A stretch of DNA of 64,000 bases, from positions 4,005,501-4,069,500 of the forward strand of contig NZ_CP034346.1 in assembly GCF_003991425.1 (NCBI RefSeq), written 5' to 3'. Within the stretch, counting starts at the first letter, position 1. The number at the start of each line of letters is the position of its first letter. This document shows, in pieces, positions 56,604 through 63,013 of the stretch. The position numbers and the translations under genes were made by a program. Below the pieces are notes generated by a model. That model was given only the letters and a program-made list of their open reading frames with translations, was not told where the DNA came from and did no database searches. This DNA comes from Paenibacillus lutimineralis. GTDB lineage: Bacteria > Bacillota > Bacilli > Paenibacillales > Paenibacillaceae.

Positions 56604-57209
56604 TTAGTGACCGATCATTTTGATATCTTTTACAGGCCAGAATACAAGATCCGCCCGGCCGATAATATCTTTGAACGGTACAAACCCGATCGCACGGCTA
56701 TCCGTACTATTCGACCGATTGTCGCCAAGTACAAACACATAGCCCTCCGGAACCTTTCCATCCGGAAACTGCTCATTAGGGAAGTTTTCTCTAATATTGT
56801 ATAGCTGGTTATTTTTATGCTTCTCATCCAGAGCCTCCTGGATATAAGGCTCCTCAATTACTTTACCATTGACCGTAATAGTGTCGCCCTCAACCTTAAC
56901 GGTATCGCCAGGCACACCGATTACGCGCTTAATGAAATCACGTCCTTCCGATGGAACATGGAAGACGACAACTTCACTGTGCTTAGGCGCACGGAAATCA
57001 TAAACAATCTTGTTGACGATAATTCTCTCGCCAGTATAGAAATTCGGATGCATTGACGGCCCGTCGACAATAAATGGAGCAAACAACAGCCATCGGATCA
57101 ATAATACTAATACGACAGCGATCACGATGGCCTTTATCCACTCCATTGCCTCGCTCTTATGTTCTTGGGGCGGTTTTTGGGAATCTTCCGCATGAATATG
57201 CTGTTCCAT
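56604..57209 (-). CDS. lepB: Type I signal peptidase
   Basis: Membrane serine protease that removes signal peptides. One N-terminal membrane helix (AIVIAVVLVLLIRWLLFAPF), catalytic Ser in DGPSMHPNFYTGERIIVNK, Lys in DFIKRVIGVPGD, and box E VLGDNRSNSTDSR. ATG 57209, behind AAGGAGAG, gives 201 residues; upstream in-frame codons lack a site. Between rplS and rbgA, an arrangement not seen in B. subtilis. Confidence 0.95.
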   Translation of the reverse strand: MEQHIHAEDSQKPPQEHKSEAMEWIKAIVIAVVLVLLIRWLLFAPFIVDGPSMHPNFYTGERIIVNKIVYDFRAPKHSEVVVFHVPSEGRDFIKRVIGVPGDTVKVEGDTITVNGKVIEEPYIQEALDEKHKNNQLYNIRENFPNEQFPDGKVPEGYVFVLGDNRSNSTDSRAIGFVPFKDIIGRADLVFWPVKDIKMIGH

Positions 57210-57269
57210 GGATCGCGATCTCTCCTTGTCATATATAGTATGCAGCACTATATAGCCTTTTATAAATAT

Positions 57270-57303
57270 AGAAAGGGAGCTTGAGTAAACACACAAGCCC
57301 CCT
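57270..57303 (-). terminator. Probable terminator after rplS
   Basis: GGGGCTTG/CAAGCTCCC stem (one mismatch) followed by TTTC on the minus strand, between rplS and lepB. Confidence 0.6.
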
Positions 57304-57319
57304 CTTATCGTTAACCGAA

Positions 57320-57664
57320 TTAACGACGTGCTTCTTTAATTCTCGCTGCTTTACCGCGAAGTTCACGAAGATAGTACAGCTTCGCACGACGCACTTTACC
57401 ACGGCGAGCCACTTCGATTCTATCGAGTTTTGGGGAATGAAGCGGGAAAGTTCTTTCCACACCTACACCGTTCGAAATTTTACGAACTGTAAAAGTTTCG
57501 CTGATTCCACCACCACGACGCTTAATTACAACACCTTCAAACAACTGGATACGCTCACGAGATCCCTCGATAACCTTAACGAACACTTTTAAAGTGTCAC
57601 CAGGACGAAAGCTCGGAATATCCTTGCGAAGTTGTTCTTGCGTAATCGCTTGTACGATATTCAT
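57320..57664 (-). CDS. rplS: 50S ribosomal protein L19
   Basis: Large-subunit protein at the subunit interface, 114 residues. Signature [48 protein letters not shown] core starting near residue 20 and C-terminal [15 protein letters not shown]. Strong AAGGAGGGAG site. Own promoter and leader; separated from trmD by an insertion of about 3 kb. Confidence 0.97.
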   Translation of the reverse strand: MNIVQAITQEQLRKDIPSFRPGDTLKVFVKVIEGSRERIQLFEGVVIKRRGGGISETFTVRKISNGVGVERTFPLHSPKLDRIEVARRGKVRRAKLYYLRELRGKAARIKEARR

Positions 57665-57757
57665 CTATGACTCCCTCCTTCCACTCAGGTGTTCATGCCT
57701 CTTCCGGAAACCCTCATGTTTTCCTTCATCATCCGCAGCGGACCACCGATTTCACAA
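57665..57757 (-). ncRNA. Putative L19 leader (ribosomal autoregulatory 5' UTR)
   Basis: Leader of about 93 bases between the predicted start and rplS with potential hairpins GTCCGCTGCGGATG and GGTTTCCGGAAGAGG. Firmicute L19 leaders occupy this position and bind L19. The match is by position and general look, not by a covariance search. Confidence 0.45.
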
Positions 57758-57765
57758 CAAAATTA

Positions 57766-57794
57766 ATAATACCACATTTTATATGGTGTATCAA
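57766..57794 (-). promoter_or_regulatory. Sigma-A promoter of rplS
   Basis: -35 TTGATA (57794-57789), exactly 17 bp, -10 TATTAT (57771-57766) on the minus strand. The region 57795-57972 upstream is AT-rich and holds no gene; a weak CTTCTTA/TAAGAAG hairpin lies near 57870-57896 after the kinase gene. Confidence 0.82.
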
Positions 57795-57972
57795 GAAAAT
57801 TATCTGTGCTGTTATCTTTGATTTAACAAACAGGAATTCGACTTTTTTGAAGTCCAAGCTCACTAGCTTTTCTTCTTAACTACTTAAATGATAAGAAGTT
57901 CAATCTTATGCGTAAAGTGTTCAGAATAATTTAGAAATTTAGCTAATTGCCTCCTTCTGTCTACAAGATGCC

Positions 57973-58416
57973 TCATTTCAAAGTAAATTCTTCAACTTCA
58001 AATCCTTCATGAAGTGACCGTACTATGTACAATTCATCAAATCCTTCATTATATGAAGGTAATTCTAATTTCTTCAGTGTACTTTTGATTCCTACCTCAG
58101 GAACCTTTTCTTTTCCTTGCCTCTGTTCATTACGTTCATGCGATAAATCATAATCTGGTTCAAAGTAATAACCCACTAACTTATATTTATGAGCTTTCGC
58201 CAAATCGATATACTTTTTACGCTCTTCTATTGTTGGATTCGTATTATCGACCACGAACGGCAGACTAGTATCAATTGATGCCTGAAGAAATACATCTTCT
58301 CGATTCCTAGTCCGTAACATATCAAGATTGATCCTCATATGAGTTTTGAAAAACTTTTCTTTATAGAATGTAGATTTTCCAGAAGCTTGAATTCCAATGA
58401 AAATTACACACTCCAT
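57973..58416 (-). CDS. P-loop polynucleotide-kinase-like protein (AAA_33/T4 Pnkp type)
   Basis: 147-residue single-domain kinase. Walker A IGIQASGKST, INLDMLR resembling the Pnkp phosphoacceptor-site Asp-x-x-Arg, VVDNTNPTIEERKKY and an ERNEQR lid Arg pattern, all as in the 5'-kinase domain of T4 Pnkp. There is no phosphatase domain. The start is taken as ATG 58416, eight bases after AAAGGA and one base past the thg1 stop; ATG 58425 is too near the site. AT-rich compared with neighbours. Substrate unknown; RNA 5' ends are suggested by the partner gene. Confidence 0.85.
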   Translation of the reverse strand: MECVIFIGIQASGKSTFYKEKFFKTHMRINLDMLRTRNREDVFLQASIDTSLPFVVDNTNPTIEERKKYIDLAKAHKYKLVGYYFEPDYDLSHERNEQRQGKEKVPEVGIKSTLKKLELPSYNEGFDELYIVRSLHEGFEVEEFTLK

Positions 58417-58417
58417 G

Positions 58418-59155
58418 TCATTCATCCTTTGATAAGTATACGTATTGGTTTATGTACTCTCTATTCTGACTGAAGATAGGTGTATTTAAGTCTACGTCCC
58501 ACTTATTTCGAATTACTTCCCCTTTTTTATAGTTCTGTTTTGTAATACAGGCTCCACGTTTTTGCCAAACGGGTAAGTCGTTCCAATTTATACCTTTCTC
58601 AAGAAACAACTTGTCCTGAAGCTTTTTCCCATCAAGTCCCTGTAACTCTTTATGAGGGAAGTTTGCCTGAGCAACCATTGCAATACTGTTTTTAGTTGCA
58701 TCCTGCTGTCTCCATAGAAAGTAGTTAGTTACTTCATCCTGCGGAAGTACCCAGGCTCTGCTATCAAATGTAGCAAGCTCTTTATTTGGATTACCTTTTT
58801 GGATTAACTCATTGAACTTTGCAGTAGCCATTGAAGCAGAAACTGAAACCATTTTCTGTAGATTATTTTCAAACCAAGACTGTGTTGTTAACTTATCATA
58901 GTTGGTCAGCAGGATAGAGATCTCATCACTCTGATGGTAGACCAGCTTGCAGCCCATTATATTCTCCGCCAGATATTTGCACGTCTCCCAAAAAGCCTGA
59001 ATTAATTTTTCATCAAACGGCTTTTTCATTCCGCGAGTAAAGCTATGGAAATGTGAACCATCGATTCTTATAATCACTGGAAGTCTCTGAGGAAGTGTTT
59101 GTCTAAAAATGTTTTCGTAACCCTTCATTCGGTTACCAAAGTCGTCCTTTTTCAT
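58418..59155 (-). CDS. thg1: Thg1-like tRNA 3'-5' nucleotidyltransferase
   Basis: 245 residues of the tRNA(His) guanylyltransferase family, which adds nucleotides 3'-5' to tRNA 5' ends; bacterial members mostly repair truncated tRNAs. Metal-binding IRIDGSHFHSFTRG (about 28-41), catalytic YHQSDEISILL (about 73-83), and FDSRAW..YFLWRQQDATKNS are all intact. AAAAAGGAG ribosome site. Downstream of tRNA-Pro but beyond its terminator. AT-rich, suggesting horizontal origin. The native RNA substrate is not evident. Confidence 0.92.
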   Translation of the reverse strand: MKKDDFGNRMKGYENIFRQTLPQRLPVIIRIDGSHFHSFTRGMKKPFDEKLIQAFWETCKYLAENIMGCKLVYHQSDEISILLTNYDKLTTQSWFENNLQKMVSVSASMATAKFNELIQKGNPNKELATFDSRAWVLPQDEVTNYFLWRQQDATKNSIAMVAQANFPHKELQGLDGKKLQDKLFLEKGINWNDLPVWQKRGACITKQNYKKGEVIRNKWDVDLNTPIFSQNREYINQYVYLSKDE

Positions 59156-59227
59156 ATGTACTCCTTTTTATCTAATCTTCAGTTCCACAGATAGCTCTTT
59201 ACTTCTTCTAGGCTTCATGATCTTTCC

Positions 59228-59263
59228 CTATAAAAAAGGCTCTGAACAGATCCACTGTTCAAA
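59228..59263 (-). terminator. Terminator of tRNA-Pro
   Basis: GCTTTGAACAG/CTGTTCAGAGC, 11 pairs including one G-T, followed by T6 on the minus strand. Confidence 0.88.
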
Positions 59264-59310
59264 GCGACCAACATCATTATTATGTAAAATATCGTGCAAG
59301 ATGCTTCAAA

Positions 59311-59384
59311 TCGGAGTAGCGGGATTCGAACCCACGACCTCGCCCACCCCAAGGGCGCGCGCTACCTGACTGCGCCATACCCCG
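59311..59384 (-). tRNA. tRNA-Pro (anticodon GGG)
   Basis: Full cloverleaf on the minus strand. Acceptor CGGGGTA/TACTCCG with the C1-G72 pair typical of bacterial tRNA-Pro, D arm GCGC/GCGC, anticodon stem CGCCC/GGGCG with loop TTGGGGT, T arm GTGGG-TTCGAAT-CCCGC, discriminator A. The 3' CCA is not encoded. It reads CCC and CCU codons. No integrase gene or duplicated 3' end was seen nearby. Confidence 0.95.
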
Positions 59385-59508
59385 ATAAGGACTCATGAAA
59401 CCGCCATATAGGTTTTCTCTACGAAAGTCTGCGCTCGTCATCCGTTACTAGTCAATTATAAGCCAATGCCTCGGGCCCCCGCAAGGGATGAAATAATTGA
59501 CACACCCC

Positions 59509-59520
59509 TTAACGCGTTAA
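59509..59520. promoter_or_regulatory. Perfect palindrome, possible operator
   Basis: TTAACGCGTTAA, 12 bp, immediately upstream of the -35 of the small membrane ORF and downstream of a separate TTGACA (59497-59502). Its placement fits a regulator binding site. Confidence 0.45.
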
Positions 59521-59524
59521 AGGA

Positions 59525-59553
59525 TTGTCGCTTTGCATAACGTATGATATGAT
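59525..59553 (+). promoter_or_regulatory. Sigma-A promoter of the 42-codon ORF
   Basis: -35 TTGTCG (59525-59530), 17-bp spacer, -10 TATGAT (59548-59553). Confidence 0.7.
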
Positions 59554-59578
59554 ATGGAAAAACGGAAGGGTGCTTAGC

Positions 59579-59707
59579 ATGATTATAACCGCCTCCTTTA
59601 TCCTCGCGATCCCAATCGTGGTATTTGGCGCCAGCATCTGGTTAGCAGATGTTCTCCACACCCGAAGTGTAAGACAGATGTCAGGCGCACATCGGACGGT
59701 AAACTAA
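59579..59707 (+). CDS. Small single-pass membrane protein (42 aa), unknown
   Basis: Not recognised. MIITASFILAIPIVVFGAS begins a hydrophobic helix of about 23 residues, and a basic, His/Arg/Ser-rich tail ends SGAHRTVN. It has a good ribosome site (GGAAGGGTG, six bases before ATG), its own promoter and a strong terminator, so it looks like a complete monocistronic gene. It reads opposite to the tRNA. It could be a regulatory membrane peptide; nothing shows a target. Confidence 0.65.
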   Translation: MIITASFILAIPIVVFGASIWLADVLHTRSVRQMSGAHRTVN

Positions 59708-59723
59708 TTAGGTCATTCAAACC

Positions 59724-59779
59724 AAAAAAAAGGCGTAAGCTGAACGGATTAATTCCGTGTGCTTGCGCCGTTTTTTTTT
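59724..59779 (+). terminator. Terminator of the 42-codon ORF
   Basis: GGCGTAAGC/GCTTGCGCC with inner ACGGA/TCCGT, preceded by A8 and followed by T9. The A-run makes it potentially active on both strands. Confidence 0.92.
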
Positions 59780-59810
59780 GACTTATTCGTTTCCTTAATC
59801 CATTCATAAA

Positions 59811-59839
59811 TTCTCATTCCAATTTTGTAACTTTATTAT
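59811..59839 (+). promoter_or_regulatory. Probable promoter of the polysaccharide deacetylase
   Basis: -35 TTCTCA (4/6 match), 17-bp spacer, -10 TATTAT (59834-59839). About 55 bases of leader before ATG. Confidence 0.45.
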
Positions 59840-59900
59840 AGGGAGCGTCGATTATAATTAGGAAAGTAAAAATAGATAAATATAGACATAGGAGAGAAAT

Positions 59901-60857
59901 ATGGCACGATTCGTAAAAGTAGGCTCACTCATTTTAGCAGTACTCATCATCGTTTATTCTTTTGCAGTTACTCACCCAACCAATGCATTATCCCACAAGG
60001 CCTGTACCTCTTGGGAAATGGTTAAGGACAAGTCATTCATGCTCACCCACTACGGATTCAAGGGATCCAAGTCGAATGAACTTCCTGTTGGCTTCACAGT
60101 GAAACCCGGTACAGCCAAAGAAGTCCCCGTCCTGATGTATCATTATATTACCCCGAAGGCTAACAATCGGGAACCAGGAAACAAATCGGTCATCAATCTT
60201 GAAGCCTTTGAAGAAAATATGGAGTACCTCCATGATGAAGGGTACTATACCGCAACATTGGAAGAGCTTGAACAGTACGTTCTTGGCGAAATATCACTGC
60301 CTGAAAAATCAATCGTCCTCACATTCGATGATGGTTATCAGAACAACTATATTTACGCCTATCCGACTCTGAAGAAGTATGGTTTCCATGCCACCATCTT
60401 TATGATCGGCAGCAAGATTGAAGAGCAGACCGTAGCGTTTGATCCGAACAAAAAGAGTTTCCTGTCCCGCGCAGAAATAGACGCGTCCCAGGATGTATTC
60501 GAGTATCATAGCCATACATATGATCTGCACCGTAAAGGATTCCCTAAATGTGGGGAAAGCAAATCACTAGCACTTGATACTACACTTCTGCAAAAAGATA
60601 TTCAAACAATCAAAGCTACCGGGATCGACACCCCTTATTTCGCCTATCCCTTCGGTGAGAAATCGCGGCAAATGATTTATGATTTGAAGAAGAATGGTTA
60701 TCGTATGGCATTTACAGTTCGCCAAGGCTTCGTAAAGCCAGGCGATCCTCTGATCAAATTAAACCGGTTGACCGTTACCTCGAGGACCAACTTGCCAGAG
60801 CTGCTGCAGCATAAGGTCACACCTCAGGATGCGTTAAACTTGAACTCTTCTTATTAA
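59901..60857 (+). CDS. Exported polysaccharide deacetylase (NodB domain)
   Basis: 318 residues. N-terminal signal peptide or anchor (VGSLILAVLIIVYSFAV), then a carbohydrate-esterase-4 NodB domain with MYHYI, the metal motif TFDDGY (about residue 137), YHSHTYDLH and YPFGE. This resembles PgaB/IcaB- and YxkH-type deacetylases acting on wall or exopolysaccharide. TAGGAGAG ribosome site. Monocistronic, with a terminator shared with convergent trmD. The substrate cannot be told from sequence. Confidence 0.9.
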   Translation: MARFVKVGSLILAVLIIVYSFAVTHPTNALSHKACTSWEMVKDKSFMLTHYGFKGSKSNELPVGFTVKPGTAKEVPVLMYHYITPKANNREPGNKSVINLEAFEENMEYLHDEGYYTATLEELEQYVLGEISLPEKSIVLTFDDGYQNNYIYAYPTLKKYGFHATIFMIGSKIEEQTVAFDPNKKSFLSRAEIDASQDVFEYHSHTYDLHRKGFPKCGESKSLALDTTLLQKDIQTIKATGIDTPYFAYPFGEKSRQMIYDLKKNGYRMAFTVRQGFVKPGDPLIKLNRLTVTSRTNLPELLQHKVTPQDALNLNSSY

Positions 60858-60871
60858 CAAGTTACAACCAC

Positions 60872-60913
60872 AAGAACCCTCAGGCCCACTGGACGTGGAA
60901 CTTGAGGGTTCTT
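60872..60913. terminator. Bidirectional terminator between deacetylase and trmD
   Basis: AAGAACCCTCA/TGAGGGTTCTT with inner CCAC/GTGG, then CTTATT on the plus strand. It touches the trmD stop codon, so it can serve both convergent genes. Confidence 0.85.
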
Positions 60914-60914
60914 C

Positions 60915-61673
60915 TTATTGTTCAGCTTCATTCTCCAACTTCTTGAGCCAAGCCATATCGTCCTTGGATAGCTCCAGACGTTCAAGCAGATCCGGCCTAC
61001 GTAACCAGGTACGGCGTAACGCTTCTCTGCGGCGCCACAGTTCAATATTGGCATGATGACCACTGAGCAGAATGTCAGGCACCTTCCAGCCCCTGAATTC
61101 CACAGGCCGTGTATAATGAGGGTACTCAAGCAGCCCGGTACTAAAGGAATCCGTTACTGCGCTCGTCTCATTGCCGAGAACTCCAGGCAATAACCGTGTA
61201 ACACTATCGATTACCGTCATCGCAGGGATTTCTCCCCCGGTCAACACGTAGTCACCGATCGATAATTCGTCAGTCACTAAATGCTCGCGGATGCGTTCGT
61301 CATAGCCTTCGTAATGGCCGCAAATGAAGATCAAATGTTCCTCCTGAGCAAGCTCTTCCGCTTTGCGCTGAGTGAATGTCTCCCCTTGCGGACACATCAG
61401 AATGATGCGTGGTGCTCTTCCGGTTGACTCTGTCCCTTCTCTACCCAGCAAATCCTCCACAGCGTGAAAGATAGGATCGGGCTTCAGCACCATCCCCCCG
61501 CCGCCACCATATGGAGTATCGTCTACCATACCGTGCTTGTTGCCGGCGTACTCACGGAAATTGATCGCATTTAATGCTACAAGCCCTTTATCCCTGGCCT
61601 TGCCGAGAATACTGCTCTGGAATACACCCTCGAACATTTCCGGGAACAAGGTCAGAACGTCCATTCTCATCAT
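60915..61673 (-). CDS. trmD: tRNA (guanine-37-N1)-methyltransferase TrmD
   Basis: SPOUT methyltransferase making m1G37 in tRNAs such as tRNA-Pro(GGG), whose gene lies nearby and carries G37. Deep-knot motifs [19 protein letters not shown] and [11 protein letters not shown] are intact. Length 252. ATG directly follows the rimM stop codon (TAAATG). In Bacillus rplS follows at once; here about 3 kb intervene. Confidence 0.97.
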   Translation of the reverse strand: MMRMDVLTLFPEMFEGVFQSSILGKARDKGLVALNAINFREYAGNKHGMVDDTPYGGGGGMVLKPDPIFHAVEDLLGREGTESTGRAPRIILMCPQGETFTQRKAEELAQEEHLIFICGHYEGYDERIREHLVTDELSIGDYVLTGGEIPAMTVIDSVTRLLPGVLGNETSAVTDSFSTGLLEYPHYTRPVEFRGWKVPDILLSGHHANIELWRRREALRRTWLRRPDLLERLELSKDDMAWLKKLENEAEQ

Positions 61674-62192
61674 TTACAACAATCCTTCCAGCAGATGAAC
61701 TTTCACCAGCTTCGATTTCACGTCGACATCAAGCACGACATCATCGATCACTGGAAGCAACAACTGCTTGCTGGAAGGCATTTTAACAACCCATACATCA
61801 TTAGCCCCTGGACGGAGGATTTCCTCAATAACCCCAAGCTCTTCGCCTTCATCACTGACGACCTGGCAGCCGATAATTTCGTAGAAATAATATTCATTAT
61901 CCGGCAATTCGACGGACTCTTCCTTGGTAACCTTTAGCTCACAGCCTTTGTATTTCTCAACCAGATTAATATTGTCGTAACCATCGAACCTAACGACATA
62001 CATCTGTTTAACCGGACGCGCAGATGCTACCGTCACATCAGTTATCACGCCACTATCCGGGTTCACAACCTTCAGCTTACTCTTCGGAGCAAATCTAACC
62101 TCAGGGAAATCGGTGTGCGGCAGTATTTTCAACTCCCCGCGAATTCCGTGAGTGTTTACAATCTTCCCTACCATCAACAAAGAATCCGACAT
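61674..62192 (-). CDS. rimM: 16S rRNA processing protein RimM
   Basis: 30S maturation factor that binds S19. N-terminal RimM domain (VGKIVNTHGIRGELKILPHTDFPE) and a PRC-barrel C-terminal part (LPDNEYYFYEIIGCQV ... PVIDDVVLDVDV). Length 172. GGGAGGATG site. Confidence 0.95.
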   Translation of the reverse strand: MSDSLLMVGKIVNTHGIRGELKILPHTDFPEVRFAPKSKLKVVNPDSGVITDVTVASARPVKQMYVVRFDGYDNINLVEKYKGCELKVTKEESVELPDNEYYFYEIIGCQVVSDEGEELGVIEEILRPGANDVWVVKMPSSKQLLLPVIDDVVLDVDVKSKLVKVHLLEGLL

Positions 62193-62263
62193 AACATCCT
62201 CCCAAATACAAAAATACTATATCCCAATATCTGAATGGATCATGATTATATTCATCAAGAGTT

Positions 62264-62331
62264 GCCCGTTTCATACATGCTTGCCGCATGTACGAAAGCG
62301 GGCTAGGATGGATCTCCTAACCCGCTTTCGT
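62264..62331 (-). other. Alternative hairpins between khpA and rimM
   Basis: On the minus strand, arm A (62331-62315, ACGAAAGCGGGTTAGGA) pairs over 17 bp with the 5' part of arm B (62308-62292), while arm B (GCCCGCTTTCGTACATGC, 62303-62286) also pairs over about 17 bp with arm C (62280-62264, GCATGTATGAAACGGGC). The two folds exclude each other. Neither is followed by a T-tract. Confidence 0.7.
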
Positions 62332-62337
62332 ATATGT

Positions 62338-62568
62338 TTAAGAGATGATATCTACGGTAACCCGTTTATCCATCTTAACGGCTGCCGATGCCACAACCGT
62401 GCGGAGCGCCTTGGCGATTCTCCCCTGTTTGCCAATCACTTTCCCCACATCATCAGGATGTACGGATAATTCATATACAATCAGGTGTTCCTTCTCAACG
62501 ACCTCCACACGGACATCGTCCGGATGATCAACAAGAGCCTTCGCAATAACGCCGACTAATTGTTCCAT
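62338..62568 (-). CDS. khpA: KH-domain RNA-binding protein KhpA (YlqC)
   Basis: 76-residue single KH domain with the RNA-binding loop VIGKQGRIAKALRTVV. Partner of KhpB in several Firmicutes. Between rpsP and rimM as in Bacillus. Confidence 0.94.
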   Translation of the reverse strand: MEQLVGVIAKALVDHPDDVRVEVVEKEHLIVYELSVHPDDVGKVIGKQGRIAKALRTVVASAAVKMDKRVTVDIIS

Positions 62569-62590
62569 ATGGACCCTCCAGAATCAGCAA

Positions 62591-62863
62591 CTATTTTTGC
62601 AACTTAGACTCATGGAATTTCTTCATTACGCCTGCATTGCTAAGCAAATTGCGAACTGTATCAGATGCTTGAGCACCATTTTGCAACCATTGCAACGCTT
62701 TTTCTTCGTCGATGTTTACTACTGCCGGTTGTGCAACCGGGTTGTAATAACCGATCTCTTCGATAAAGCGACCATCACGTGGGGAACGGGAATCCGATAC
62801 CACGATGCGGTAGAAAGGAGCTTTATGAGCACCCATGCGTTTCAAACGAATACGAACTGCCAC
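62591..62863 (-). CDS. rpsP: 30S ribosomal protein S16
   Basis: 90 residues from GTG 62863 ([22 protein letters not shown]), which is well spaced from AAAGGAGGTG; GTG 62872 lies inside that site. [18 protein letters not shown] is diagnostic. Downstream of ffh. Confidence 0.96.
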   Translation of the reverse strand: MAVRIRLKRMGAHKAPFYRIVVSDSRSPRDGRFIEEIGYYNPVAQPAVVNIDEEKALQWLQNGAQASDTVRNLLSNAGVMKKFHESKLQK

Positions 62864-62901
62864 CAATTTCACCTCCTTTAAAGATTACCTACTAGCGGTA
62901 A

Positions 62902-62976
62902 TTCAAAAAGTCCACCTTTGATCACGAAGCGAATCATGAAGCAACTCGGCATCGAATCTTGAATTCACTTTTTGAA
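62902..62976. repeat. Mini copy of the intergenic palindromic repeat, reverse orientation
   Basis: Short element with outer arms TTCAAAAAGT/ACTTTTTGAA (10 bp), containing the shared blocks TTGATCACGAAG and CTCGGCATCGAATCTTGAATTC, but without the central hairpin. The shared blocks read on the opposite strand to the copies at cdsA and sucD. Lies between ffh and rpsP. Confidence 0.75.
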
Positions 62977-63013
62977 CTTGATCTAATTTTTTTATATCGT
63001 CCAGTGCTTATAA

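Noticed and set aside
57973-59400. Prophage or integrative element at tRNA-Pro
   Set aside because: No integrase, no structural or excision genes, and no visible duplication of the tRNA 3' end.
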